This document shows positions 1-12,329 of a stretch of DNA of 64,000 nt, one piece after another. The DNA is taken from contig CM082576.2 of NCBI GenBank assembly GCA_040954595.2, positions 3,100,001 through 3,164,000 of the forward strand. The letters are read 5' to 3'. Under the pieces are notes generated by a model. The model saw nothing but the letters and a program-made list of their open reading frames with translations. It was not told where the DNA came from and made no database searches. Position 1 is the stretch's first letter; the number at the start of each line of letters is the position of its first letter. The stretch comes from Balanoglossus misakiensis. Taxonomy: Eukaryota; Hemichordata. The position numbers and the translations under genes are program-made.

Positions 1-1043
1 ATGTCTTTTGTTAACAAGGAGTGATGTTTCTTGGTGTCAACTGTGGGTTCAGGGCCAATAAATCACGTTTAATGAGCCCGGATCACTAGTACTATTACCT
101 TAAAGCCTATCACCTCCATGCATTCGAATCTAATTGTAAACCTGAACAATATTAGCACAAGGTTTGGTCTGCTTCTTTATTTCCACATTCCCTTGAGGAA
201 CCAAGACATGGCGTCGAGAAATGGCTGAAATCGAGCGTTTTGTCAAAGAAATTTTATTGAAATGTTACACGCCACACACAGAAATAAGTCTAATTTAACA
301 TCTCAAATATGTCTAGAGTATTACTTACGTTTGTCATATGCTACAATTGAATAGATAATGTAAAGTCCATATAAGACAATTCGCGTTTTAGGTGAACATG
401 CGTATGAACAACACATACTATAGACTAGATAAACTAGATTTGAAAGTTTTAAAAAAATCAACGTCTTGATTGACATGTTCAAGAAAGAAATGATGCAACT
501 TGCATCGTCATTACTCCTCTATCCTATCTCGACACTGGTGCTGTCGACGCCCAGGTCCTGCTGAGTACATCTGACTTCTCATTGCCTTTACAGGGTGATA
601 GTGTCAATCAAAGGGGGGCAAAGATAATGAGCTAGTTCACCTGCGTTCCATGGTACAGGACCAATAAAAATGCAAGAAAGTGTGCGTGCCTTCGCCTCCA
701 CCTGCTGTCAGTATTTCCTCACAACATGTAAATATCATGTTTAAATAAATGAATATAAATGTGCGTAGGTTTTCAACGTTAAATGTTTGCGACACGGCAG
801 CACCAATATACATTGCAGCGATTATATTAGAAAGCGAACTAGGAATGGATTGGTATTAACATATCACAACCAAGACAAGGCACGTCAAACGTATATACTT
901 GTATATTGCACATAATACACCTGCATTTGTTATCAGTGTTTTCCCGTTGTGCTTAAGGATGGAGCTCCGCAAATTTTGCAGCGCAACATGTAACACTGTA
1001 TAACTTCAAATATTTTTTGTCTAAGTTCGTCGAGTATTGATGT
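1..1043. other. Presumed 3' UTR and downstream flank of the first four-span gene
   Basis: There is no convincing coding sequence. The stretch lies just past the stop codon of the minus-strand four-span gene and should contain its 3' UTR. The reverse complement shows AATAAA at 253-258, and a second copy at 177-182. Nothing else was recognised. Confidence 0.5.
253..258 (-). terminator. Candidate poly(A) signal of the first four-span gene
   Basis: A canonical AATAAA hexamer on the minus strand lies about 790 nt past the stop codon at 1044-1046. It is the best placed of two candidates; the other is at 177-182. It was chosen by motif only. Confidence 0.35.
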
Positions 1044-2219
1044 TTACAGATTGACAGGCATTTCACCGGTGTCAATTACCGCATAGGCTGGGGGTGGTTC
1101 ATAGTTGGTCACTGGTGGAGCTGTAGGCTGTTCTTGCTCGCTGTTCCGTACATGGCCGTTGGCGGCTCCCCCTAGTTGCTGGGATACCACCATCTCCTCG
1201 TCGAGTCCTGGTCGAAGATTGTCTGACGGCACTTCAACAATGCCGGGACCGTTGCTCGTGCTTTCCGTCGCAACGGCTGCTTGCGCATGCTGACTCTGGT
1301 TCACCTGTTGGCTCCCCGTGTCTAGAAATATAAAAAATTATGATATAAATAGTTTTTATTATTATTTTCCGTGGAGAGCCTAATCATCTACCGTGCAAAA
1401 GTTAAAATATACTGGTACTCATATGCTTCTCCACACCGTAAAGGGCAGATTTTCGGGTAAGCGCGCACAAAATGCAACTCACTTGAGTGAACAACTACCA
1501 AACTACCATCACGTCGACGTTCTAAGTGGTAGCCTTGCTGAAGGACAACGACTTGTTGTACAGGCGTCTGATAGACCACAGCTCCCTGAAACACACAACG
1601 ATGACATCATACATGTATTGTTTTTAATAGTAGTTTCAAATTCCAGACCTCCAAGGATATCAAATGGTTCACCCCCAACTAACTACCACCACCATAATCC
1701 CCGCCACCACCACCATCATCATCATCATCATCATTCCATCTTAGATGCCATCATCACAATTGCCGTCGTTGTCACTGCCCCCCCCCCCTCCCCCGCTGTC
1801 ATTCCGTGAATTGTCCTGAATTTTTACAGGATCAGATTTACCGTTCTGCGCTGCCGTTTGTAAATGGTGTAAATCGATATCATGGTGGCGATGAGCGCCA
1901 GGACCATCTCGATGAACGCCAACACCAGCCCCAAGGAATGCAGCGTCACACTCGCCAGGTAGTCATCCTCGGTCACGGCAGCTTTGTCACCGTGGCCCGA
2001 CGGGGCATTGTTGTCGGATCGGTTCTTGCCACGGCTGGGGAATATCTCCTGGCTGAAATAGATCTTGGGTTCTTCTCGTAGTTCCGGACCCGTCTCCTGG
2101 TCGTAGAGAACCCGGTCAGCGGACAGCGATGCCACGGCGACGCTCCAGCCCGCGAATGTCACTAGCGTGCTCAATATGCTGAATATGAGAAATGTGGCGA
2201 GCTGTGTGAAGTCAAAAGA

Positions 2220-2285
<66 letters not shown>

Positions 2286-2840
2286 ACAAACATGTATACC
2301 TATAAATTGGTCATAGAGCAACAGCTTAGCCATGAACTTTTTTTGAAGCACGAAACATTTTACCAGTGAACATTGGCTGGAATACTCACGCATGCTTGCT
2401 TTTCGACACTTCTTCCACTCAGTAATCCGATGAATCCCGTCAGTGTGACCTACATGTGAAAAACACGACAAATTGCATTTTACTTTGGAAGGTATACCTA
2501 AAATCATACAGGCCCACTATATAAATATTATAAACTTATTGAAGCGAACATCGATTGGCGACAGGCGACATCAGTACCCGACAGCAGCAGTCAGGTACTC
2601 GCACACGAATGGGACTCTTGCCAAGGTTTGGAAGTGAAGCAGGCATGGGAGAGACTGTATATAATTATCGGTGCTTACAATCGTCCCTGTCCAGACGGCT
2701 CCACACACGTACTTGACATTGGACAGACATAGCGGGATGCAGATGACTCCAGACAGAACGTCGAGACAACCAAGAATGAGCAGCGTGATGCCAAGTCCGC
2801 GAAGAACACCGCTGGATGCTTGGCAGTCGATTGTGAACAT
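1044..2840 (-). CDS. MS4A/CD20-like four-span membrane protein with PTAP and PPxY tail, copy 1 (320 aa)
   Basis: Five coding exons, all joined in frame: 2840-2679, 2449-2390, 2201-1842, 1585-1483, 1321-1044 (stop 1046-1044). The phases are 0, 0, 0, 1, identical to the neighbouring paralogue. There are four predicted membrane segments, near residues 12-36, 45-66, 75-100 and 160-187. The GAVWTG stretch at the start of the second resembles the MS4A GAxxWxG signature. The loop between segments 3 and 4 is about 60 residues, has an N-R-S glycosylation sequon at N134 and no cysteines. The tail of about 130 residues is rich in Q, P and S and contains PTAP (294-297) and PPAY (305-308), motifs that in other proteins bind TSG101 and NEDD4-type WW domains. 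The ATG at 2840 is the first in-frame start. Assignment to MS4A rather than another four-span family is by fold and motif only. Confidence 0.78.
1707..1735. repeat. CAC/CAT trinucleotide run
   Basis: A short run of CAC then CAT triplets in the intron between the tetraspan exon (1842-2201) and the first tail exon (1483-1585), followed by a C tract near 1780. On the plus strand it produces a poly-histidine reading frame that is not a gene. Confidence 0.8.
2223..2282. repeat. (GA)n microsatellite beside a splice acceptor
   Basis: About 29 uninterrupted GA units. On the transcribed (minus) strand this is a (TC)n tract that ends about 20 nt upstream of the acceptor AG at 2203-2202. It therefore forms or extends the polypyrimidine tract of the exon encoding membrane segments 3 and 4. 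Confidence 0.9.
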
Positions 2841-5648
2841 GATTGATCGGTCAAGAAGAAAGATGGACGCTGTAGGCCTACAAGCAAAGCAGAAAAACTA
2901 TGAAACTAGTTCTGTTTATCATCTTCCATCTATCAGATTCTTCTACAGTCAGGAAAACGCATAGTTACCATTTCCCTTGATTTTCTGATATATATCTACA
3001 CGTGCAATTCTGCACGACATCTGAACCGTCATGTGACAGTAACCGTGGAAAAGCTTTTATACAACCATTTTACATGTCGGGGAGTTGATGTGCAACCGTC
3101 TGCTGCTTATTGTATATATTCTTTGGATTACGATCACCGATTTCCTGGTTTTTATGTCTGACTTTTATCTCCCCATCAAATTTCTCGACGACGTCAAAGA
3201 CGTTCGTGTGACGTGTGCCTATTTATATGCAATCTCTAAATCTAAATGTGATATGCGCATGTGCATTCTCTGGGCCAGTACAATAATTGTACATTCGAGA
3301 AAACGGAAAGCTTAGTCAAAACAGATTTGAAGTTTGAACCTTTTCTACGATTGCCAGACTTCACTCACACTTTTCATTAACGTGTTTATAACGTGCTTCG
3401 CTTATTCGTGAATATTCGAGTACTACGTATCTATGACTCATCAATACCTCCCTGGGTGATTTCAAGTCATATTTTGAACCATAACAAAACTTGAACTTTT
3501 CTTTTCTGCAATTAAGCTATCGCACAATGCCTATTGCTATATTGCAATTTGATCACCAGACGGATTTATCACGTACTTTACGTTTGGTTGGATTTTTTTT
3601 TTCATAAAACAAAGTGGCAAACATATATCCCGCAAACAATGACGTCATCCCTCACAGGTGGCTTGAATGAATTACATTCATGCATGTACTGTCTGTCGGA
3701 TCTGATCGCTAAGTTGCACATAGTAAACCAAGTTTGATTTATTTCAACATAATTCAACGTTTCATACTCAAATAAGCTTTCTCGTTATGCTTCATTACCA
3801 AAACCATCAACACTATACTAACATGTCAGTAGATTTAGGTGCCCATATTTTATGGCATTTCTAGCTCGGAATTTATGACCATATTTATTTACAAGGAAAA
3901 TGACCATTGTGGTAAATGATCCAATCTGCCATATTCAATGTACATACATAATATTAAGAACGATCGTGCTGCATTATTGCATTTCACTTGTTTTCGTCAT
4001 TTGTCTGCATTCGAAATATTAAAAGTACGTGCACTGTTTTTAAAATCACAGTCTAACATAGATGTGTCGCTGGCTGAAATAAAACATGGTCGGATTCCAC
4101 TGCAAGACTGCAACGTTTTAAGCCAGCACAGGGAGTTGAGAGATGCATAAATACCGTTTTCTCTTCCTTTTCAGAAATCTAACAAGACAATGACGATTGG
4201 ATGCAAGTCGGATTTATACGCTGTCATATATAAGAATTCATGTCGAGACAATATACAATTACGAAATACCAGACCACTTTGAGACAATGAATATTCACGT
4301 ACACCTGAGCTGGTGCCGGTCTCTTCCCTCTGTTATAAATCTACAAAGCTGAGGTCATCCCGGGTCACGGATCCTAAAAGGCGGCGACGTTAATTATCGA
4401 AGAGAAGACCAGCGAAACATCCCCTGCATCCAAGCGCATATCAAACAACATAACCTCCGAGAGGTTACCGGAATGACTCACTCAGCGACATGCAGATTTG
4501 AGAGTGAAGTCTGAAGAGCTAAATTATAGTCTAGAGCGTCCTCTGACGGTCAGACGTGTCCATCCGCTTTACATCTCATTCGTGAACAGTAGATGCGTCT
4601 GAGGGTCTGAGTTTCTTTACATTTTCACAGAATACAGCAACTGGATTTGGATCGCGGGTATTTTCATTTGGCCTGTTTTGAATCCAGAAACTGAGTCACA
4701 TTGAACTTTCTGGTACTTAAAGGTAATCTCAGGACAATTTGGTTTCTGTCCTCTGGTGGCCTATTCGCGATGTGTTTGCTTGTACTCTTACAGAATTTAT
4801 AATAAGATCAAGCCGTCTCTTTCTGTCATCTTTTCATGCCTGTGATCTAAATACTGCCCTCTTACGATGGCATGGTGATTTCTTTCTTTCGACATAACCT
4901 CCAGCAGACATACACAGACAGGCACTCACTCATCAAAGTGCAGTATATTCCGGTAAATACGGGTATGTACACAATATCAAATTTCCGATTATGTCTAAGT
5001 GCTGTACAAAATTAGGCAAGAAATAAGGAAATGCTTTTCTCTTAAGATTAAAAAAATATCATGATTATTCACCAGGCGGTCCGATATGAACTGCAATGGT
5101 GCATGCAACAATGGCTCTTGCAAAATACACTTCTTGAATTAATAAAATTGTGACCCTGACCAAAAAAATTCTGTGGCACTTACAGCTCGTTCAACACAAT
5201 TCCTGCTAACATTGCAAGCAAGTAATCACAACATTTCACCTCAAGCACTTCCCATTTCCAATTCCCAGACTTTTGTTTGAACAACTGTACATGATTAGCA
5301 AAATGGGTCACAAAGATGATTTCAAAATATCACAGCTCTGGTTAATAAAATACATGAATCCATGAAGTCTGGGATTTTAAAAAAGAAATAAAATATCTGC
5401 TTTGAGGCATGTAAATGAAAGTTTCGAGTCTACAACCACAACTTTGACAAACAGACACAAATAACAACAGCAGCAACTATAGTTTTACAGACTTCACAGT
5501 CTAAAGAGACTGTAGTTTGTACAAAAGTTCATCACAAAGATTTGTTGATTAAAAAATTCAGGTACCTTATTGATTTACTGGTATAATTTTTAACTAGTAA
5601 TGCGAAATTGCATTGCCTTTTCATCCATACTCTCTTATATACTATAAA
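2841..5648. other. Intergenic region between the two tandem four-span genes
   Basis: No supported exon was found. The interval must contain the promoter and 5' UTR of the first gene near 2841 and, near its right end, the 3' flank of the second gene. The local open frames are short, start on non-conserved codons and match nothing recognised. Confidence 0.5.
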
Positions 5649-5654
5649 TTTATT
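5649..5654 (-). terminator. Candidate poly(A) signal of the second four-span gene
   Basis: AATAAA on the minus strand, about 216 nt after the stop codon at 5870-5872, which is a usual distance for a compact 3' UTR. Confidence 0.5.
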
Positions 5655-5869
5655 TATACGGTAATGTTATTATAAAAACTCCACTGGCTGCTTTTCAATG
5701 ACGCATGGTATCGGAACTAGTTTTTAAAACTGCTGAGAAATACTGCAAGATTTTTGGCATGTTTATCTCGTAAAACAAGACTACAAAAATGATTCACACT
5801 GGAGATTTGAAATTGACTATGACACAAGATGATGTCAGAAGAGGATGATTACATCCAGGCGGAAGAAAT

Positions 5870-7088
5870 CTACTTGTGAATGGGTGGGATTTCTTCATAC
5901 ACTGGAGGAGGGTCGTTGCTGTACTGAGGGGGCGCTGTGGGCTGCATCTGTGCAGCCGCTGCTTGTGACATGGGTTGTGACATGGGTTGTGGCATTGCCT
6001 GCATGCCCACTTGCTGCTGTTGCTGGGCTGGGTAGACCACGCCCTGTTGCTGTGGTTGGACTTGGTATGGTTGGGCAATGTAGGCTTGTCCTGGGTACGG
6101 CTGCATCTGCTGTGGGGCATTTTGGCCTGAGTGGTGAGGGAAAAAAGAGACCAGAATTCAATTGAAAAAATGAAAAACATTCTGGGTGCACTGCTGTTTG
6201 TCAAGAAAAACAGACACAATCTCCCAGAGGTCAAAAGGCAACTTGTTTAAGAAGAACCTACCCATGATAATGACTTGAGCTGGTGATCCCCGCACCATCT
6301 GGGCATTCTGCTGCACAACAATGTGTGTGCCAGCTGGTGCCTGGTATATAACTGTCTGTGAAGGGGAAAAGAAATAAAATTCTTAGTTTAATATTTGACC
6401 TGTCATAAGCAAGTTCAACTACAGTATCAATATTGTTGCCTTCAATTGATTGATTGATTGATTGACTGACTGACTGACTGACTGGTTCTGGTTGGTTGGT
6501 TCGATTTCTAGTTGGTGGGTACACAGAAAACCCAATAACATAGACACAGTAGAGATAATCAATAAGGCTATCTATTATAGCAATAATTTACTTATATCTG
6601 TTATCAAGTGAAAGTTCAAGTAACACAAGAGATTAATAAAACTTTAAATATTACCAAGGGGATAATTTTAATGCCACACTTTCTTACCTGTCTCTGAGGA
6701 GGCGTACTGCAGAGAAGGCAACACCCTACGATGGAGAAGGTGAAGGTCACAATGAACTGAACGAAAGCAATGATCAGGTTGATGGAGTTGATGCCTAGAC
6801 TGGCACTGTGCTGATTGGCTGTAACTGGAATACCATACCACCAGTAATCGTTCAAGCTATCCTGACAACCATTTCGCCCAAAGTTATGACAGACGTAAAA
6901 TGAGGTGTTATCGTCAGCTACTGCGGCTATTGCCAGGCACCAGGCGGCAAACGACAGCACGATTGAAATGATATCCAAAGTCAAAAACCATCCAACCTAA
7001 ATCGAGTATTTTGAATGGACATGGAAGGAAAAGGATGTTATTATTCCAATAGAGACTGCAGTTGTATTTTTATCTGTGTGTCTGTGTA

Positions 7089-7119
<31 letters not shown>

Positions 7120-7831
7120 ATGTGTGTAAATATGCCTCTACATACATGTAGCTATGACAGAGAGTCTAAACAGACCTATTTCTCCACAATTTCTTGAAAG
7201 TCTACACCTCTGATACAGAAGAAGTAAATCCAAAACTGAAAAATCACTTAGCCATAAAAAGTCTCAGCTTACCCAAGTACGATTGCTCTCATTGGGGTCA
7301 ACTGTGCCACCTTTGTAAGCACAAAGTCCAGTACATATCACCTGCAATATGCAGAGGTCAAAGTTGGGTCAAAACTGGAGATGAGAAGTATACATGTTCT
7401 TCAAAGACAGGGCTCACACTAAACGCCAAAAACCCCACCCACCCCCAACCGGTCACCTTTGACTTCCTTCAGATCATATTCTATTCTGAGCTGGGTTCAA
7501 AATGTTGAATACATAATCACTCTGCTCTTGTTATTCTTGTCTTCTCCAGTTTCACTTTCACTTCCACACACCCACAATTTCTGATTTCCGTCGATCTGAG
7601 TCCAATCTCCATAGACCATCAAAAGTGGTAGCGTGTGACAATGACTCCCCATCTATTGAGATTTCTGAGAGTAGTACTTACAAATATACCACACCACAGA
7701 GGTCCAGCACCCCACTTGACGCCACTTAGGCACACCCCAAAGCAGATACATCCAAACAAGACGCCCAGCATCCCAAGCGCCATCAAAAATATGCCATAGT
7801 TTTTCAGCGTGTCGTTGGCCACCCTACACAT
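5870..7831 (-). CDS. MS4A/CD20-like four-span membrane protein with PTAP and PPxY tail, copy 2 (292 aa)
   Basis: Five coding exons: 7831-7682, 7341-7273, 6996-6688, 6355-6262, 6126-5870. All sites are GT-AG and the phases match copy 1. Predicted membrane segments lie near residues 11-35, 40-61, 74-99 and 138-169. The second begins with GAGPLWCGIF, close to the MS4A GAxxWxGxxF signature. The loop between segments 3 and 4 holds an N-T-S sequon (N103) and two cysteines (109, 117) able to form a disulfide, as in several MS4A proteins. The cytoplasmic tail is Q, P and M-rich with a short MPQPMSQPMSQ repeat and ends in PTAP (270-273), PPQY (273-276) and PPVY (281-284). The gene lies head-to-tail with copy 1 on the same strand, which suggests local duplication. 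The tails differ in length and composition but keep both motif types. Confidence 0.82.
6445..6502. repeat. Tetranucleotide repeat (TTGA/CTGA then GTTG)
   Basis: Imperfect tandem tetranucleotides in the intron between exons 3 and 4 of the second four-span gene. A related CTGA run occurs near 29735-29765 in an intron of the hydrolase gene. Confidence 0.75.
7076..7127. repeat. (GT)n microsatellite
   Basis: A GT dinucleotide run with a few interruptions, in the intron between exons 2 and 3 of the second four-span gene. Confidence 0.85.
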
Positions 7832-10118
7832 CTTGGTGGTATTTTAACTTTAAACTGCGGGAGATAGAAAAAAAAACATTAATTGGGAGAATTCAGAAAT
7901 ACCTCACAGAAAAACAGGGATATATTTCGACGTCCACAAATTACAAAGAGTTGCAGCTCATATTACATTGTACATATCAGCAAGACTGTGAGGCAGTATA
8001 CACCCAGTGGTAGAGTTAGCACGCACATAACAGAGCACAGAGATTTAAAAGTCAAGTCCACCCTATGCCAAGTAAGATAGCACACCAAGTCTGGATTTAT
8101 AAAAATAAATTCGCCGGGGGTGAACACAGAACAGCAGCTTGTATGTTACGTTTACTTTTCTGTAACCATGGACACTCCACAATTGACGGTGACTGTAACG
8201 TATTATAAGTACAGTACAACACAATCCCTCTATTACAGTATTGGTGAATGTGGTTTATTTGTGTACGTGCGTCGCTGGGTTTGTCGTGAAAACGCCCATA
8301 AATGCAACACTTCTCACCGATCACACTGCTGTGAACCGTGCTGTTTTACTACTGGTCCTCCTCAATGGCAATTTGTGAGATCTTGAAGTGTGAATGTCAT
8401 GTACAACATGTGTGTTTGGGAAGTGCTGCGTCGGTGAAATACTATTCGCAATACCATTAGCACTAATACCAGTAGCCAGTGTTGTGTCAAGGACTGAGTA
8501 CATGTTGCTACTCAGCGAGATTCGATTCTCACCTTTGCTGGGCGTGGTCGACTGCTTTTCCTATTATGAAATACTTGGTCAGAATGTTGTGTATACCACT
8601 GTAATACTTCGGGGGTTTCTATATCCCTGATTCCGGAGCAGTTGTATGGCTAAAACAACGTTGAATTATGTGGCGAATGACAATATTGACAACTTTCACT
8701 GTACTATATAGGGCGCCCTCAATTTATGGCAGCCTGTTTTAGTCACATGACACTTGCTATGATCTCATACATACCAACCGTGATGTCACTCAATGGTACA
8801 GTGGTTTGACAGAGCTGGGTTGGGTTTATAGAAAGTGCCAACGAGAGAGTGGACCTTTGGATTTTATTTAGGAGAGAGAGGATGCGGGAATGTGTTTCTT
8901 TTTACGGGTGGGTGGGGTTGAAACGGGCAATGGTAGTAGTAGGCCTAAACAGTTTACCGTGACCAATACTAGTAGTAGGCCCATGCCTACTGCAGACGCC
9001 GCTGCGCTGACGATCCAGTATATAAAGTTACGCGGAACAGCAATAGCGAATTCCCATGAATTCCGGAAACAAATAACATTGTTACCAAAACAAGTTCACC
9101 TTGTTCTTCCGAGGTTACGCTATGAGGCAAATTCACGTGACATGTTTGGTTGCCGCTGCTCATGATAAATGCAATCTTTTCAACTTTCTCAAAATGTCCT
9201 GATTTGACTTTACGTTTAGGGGAGTTCAAATTATAAATTTTAAACGGATAGACAATCATCCAAATTTTATAGACATGTTATAACAGCAATCGTACCAGAT
9301 AAGAGTAGTTATAATTATGAGGAAGCCACCGGTAAGGACCCTTTGCACGCTAAATATAAATTGAAAAGTCCACGGGGATAATGTTTTAGTGTTACTTAAA
9401 TGAATTGAAGTTCCACGTCGTGCGCACTCTGAATTAGTTAATCATCTCTTAATTGCTTTATTTAGCAACCATGCGTATAGCCTTTAAATCCATTAGTTGT
9501 TTTATCTGTAAAACTTTGAGCAATGTTGTTCAATAGTTGTGTTTTGTGTATCAACTTCACTTCCTTGCCGATAATATAATAAAACGCGAGCATGGAAATG
9601 AGACAGAGTCATATTTACTGTAGGCACGTACACCATGATTTACCAGAGACTCTCCAATTCGAGTATTCGCGGGTTTTTTTTTACCAAAAAGTAAAAAAAA
9701 AGACCTGGCACGAAGAGAGTGTTCAGTCATGTACAGTTAATATTAATAATTTATTTCAGTTGATGTTGCTCATCGGAAATCAACTATCCACTGGGAAAAC
9801 GCGTGCATCCATCGATGATTCACATGGGACAGGCCTGTAAAATGTTTTTCATAATTATTCCAAATACGGTTATTACAATAATTAGTCGTATGACCCATGA
9901 AGGCGTGTTATTTATCTGTCCGACCGCCGTCGACCAGTGGCATTAAACTACAGGCTGGCGAAATATTAGAAGAGGAACGATCCCCTAAGCCTGCCTCTAT
10001 GCGTGTTCACTTTTAGTAGAACGGAAGCGTTTAGAGAACACCGTCTTTATCATCCGATATTCTGCTCAGTACGTGACGAACGACACACAGACGGGCCCAC
10101 GGCACTAACCTCAGCACA
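7832..10118. other. Intergenic: promoter side of copy 2 and upstream region of the FABP gene
   Basis: The two genes diverge here, so both promoters should lie in this 2.3 kb. No coding exon with splice support was found, and no repeat family was recognised. Confidence 0.45.
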
Positions 10119-10216
10119 GTAAGTTATCGTTTCTATTCGTTTCTCTGGTGATGTGTACGCCAGCGAGTATTCATGCGTTGTTTAATTTTGATTCGTATAC
10201 GGTTGCTCATTTCTAG
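10119..10216 (+). other. Probable 5' UTR intron of the FABP gene
   Basis: GTAAGTTATC at 10119 is a strong donor, and TTTCTAG ending at 10216 is an acceptor 22 nt before the ATG. The implied 98-nt intron lies wholly in the 5' leader. It is supported only by splice consensus. Confidence 0.4.
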
Positions 10217-10238
10217 CGCTGCCTAAAGAGACTCAAAG

Positions 10239-10643
10239 ATGGCGACGTCGGCCTTCAATGGGACCTGGGTTTTGACGAAGAGCGAGAATTTCGAAGAGTA
10301 CATGAAGGGGATGGGCGTCGGCACTTTGATGAGAAAAGCGGCCAACATTCTGACCCCGACTTGTGATATCGCGCAGGAGGGGGACCAGTTCGAGATCAAG
10401 ATGATGGTGCCGCTGAAGACAATGGTGCAGAAGTTCAAGATCGGCGAGCCGTTCGAAGACATGTCTCCGACGGGAGAGATGAGAATGATGATTGCGAGCT
10501 GGGAAGACGGCAAGCTTGCGTTCGACGAGGTGGAGAAGAGAGAACTGGACCACCGCATCACCAGAGAGGTCGTGGACGATGAAATGGTTATGACGTGTAT
10601 CATCGGAGATGTGGTGTGCCGACGAATATTCAAGCGCAAATAG
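10239..10643 (+). CDS. Intracellular fatty-acid-binding protein family member (134 aa), intronless coding region
   Basis: One uninterrupted frame covers a full-length iLBP/FABP; the family is usually 127-140 aa. Recognisable parts in order: the N-terminal F-x-G-x-W strand (residues 6-10, FNGTW), the SENFEEYMKGMGVG helix region (15-28), the RKAAN start of the next strand, the DGKL turn near 90-93, RITRE (106-110) and the C-terminal R129-x-F131. That pair corresponds to the carboxylate-binding Arg-x-Tyr of the P2 motif, with Tyr replaced by Phe. These proteins bind fatty acids or retinoids in a beta-barrel in the cytosol. The ligand cannot be read from sequence. The family normally has three introns in the coding region; here there are none. 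A leader intron at 10119-10216 is likely. The ATG has purine-rich context (CAAAGATGG). Confidence 0.92.
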   Translation: MATSAFNGTWVLTKSENFEEYMKGMGVGTLMRKAANILTPTCDIAQEGDQFEIKMMVPLKTMVQKFKIGEPFEDMSPTGEMRMMIASWEDGKLAFDEVEKRELDHRITREVVDDEMVMTCIIGDVVCRRIFKRK

Positions 10644-12329
10644 AGACATTGTCCTCGTGGCTAACGTGCTACGAATTCCTAGTCATATGTTCAGCTAGAA
10701 AGTAGGCATAGTGTTTCGGTTCGTATTGCAGAATGATGAAAAGACAAAAACGTGCGTGATTTACGGGCAATTCTGTTCTAAAAACATTATGGGCGAAGAT
10801 TTAGGGTTAAGCAAGGTGCCCTTTCCTCACAGTTAGGTCATATACCCCACCCATCTTTCAGTTGCACGTTGGTGATGTGGTAGGCATGTTGTTTCTGATA
10901 CAATAAAATATAGGCTTATGGCTTTCATCTCCGCAGATAGCTCCCATCCCATGCATTGCAATGCCCATGAAAGTAAAACAACATCCCCGGGAATAGCATA
11001 TAAGGCCCTATACATACTTAGCCTATCTGTGAATTAGTAAAACGAATAGTCATATACTTGCAAGTCAACTACCAAACCACCAGTATGAATCACCATGCAA
11101 TGTCTTGGTCTATAGTTGCTTTCTATGAAGCGTTTGTTTGCCCACTGTCCCTTGGTTCATTGCTATTCACCACGCGTATTTTCTCGAACTTTAGCAAATT
11201 AGGCTAGTAATATCCCGCGGGCTATGTCGCTCGATCGAGTCTCCGTAGCGTATTATGTTGTATTTTAATATACCATTGACTTCCACGAGTTCAGCCAACT
11301 GAACACTCCTCTCAGTATTCCTTCTTCAGTATTTTTGCGTGGGAAATATACGTATTTATGTAAAATCGACCATGCATCACTTATTTTGTCTACAATCGTA
11401 TATATGAAATTGCGTGGGATCAATTCTTGTCTGTTTATTTATTAGTGGTTCGTAAAATGCACAGTATATAGTATTGTACATTTTATTTATACAAAATATT
11501 TCATGTATTAATAGATATGTTAAAGCGTATTTGGTGTCGTATTAGGAAAGCGAGAATACAGCACCACACAACTTCGATGTTACTTGACGACCCGAGAACT
11601 TTATGGACCAACAGACACAAGTCATCTGTGACAATTCCAAACTAAAGACAAACAGCCTCAAAGGAATTGTAATTGCTTCCGATTGATGTTTAGGAGGAGT
11701 CCAGCTTGTTCATGGTGGATGACTATATGTGCTGCCGTGTTTAATCTATATTTAATCAACCATAAACTAGTTAACTTCAAAGGAATAAATGATTTTAAAT
11801 GAATGAATGAAGCTTGTTAGAGTTTTTTCTCTTGTTTGGCAATTCTGCATTCTCTATGATCTATCTTTGTCTGTCTGCCTGTGGTCAAACTGACGGTCTC
11901 TCTCAAGTTTAACTAAATTTGTACCGTGTGTTTATTGGGTCGTGTACTTCAGTACTTTTTGCGCAGGCACCGACGACTATGCACACACTAAAAAGCAGCT
12001 ATTTAAAGTCATGTACTTTTGCATGATCATGACATGATCCTGCGTCCCCTGACAAACTCGTGCATCCTTGTCAGTATTATATAACACAAGCTACGTCATC
12101 AGTTCATGTGTTGAATGCTGCTGCATCACGTTATTGACAACGTGAAAGTGAAAAGCGTTTACAACACAGTGACGTGATGATAGACAGTGCAACCACCGGG
12201 TACCAGCTGCAGCGTCCGTACGCGTTCCCAGTTTTGAACTCAGCTCCCCAGCCACACCCAAACCCATCACTTCTTGCACCAATAGTTGTGTAAACTTCTA
12301 TCATCTCCACGGTCAGTATACCTGAGACC
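10644..12329. other. FABP 3' UTR and intergenic region before the CRAL-TRIO gene
   Basis: AATAAA hexamers on the plus strand lie at 10902-10907 and 11784-11789, either of which could end the FABP transcript. The right part should hold the CRAL-TRIO promoter and leader. No other coding sequence was supported. Confidence 0.45.

Noticed and set aside
1393-1809. 138-codon plus-strand frame with His-rich stretch
   Set aside because: It is antisense to the tail exon at 1483-1585 and extends through a CAC/CAT repeat.
5794-6234. 146-codon minus-strand frame overlapping the tail of the second four-span gene
   Set aside because: It is a different frame of the same GC-richer exon. The spliced frame that ends in PPVY continues the conserved gene structure of the paralogue.
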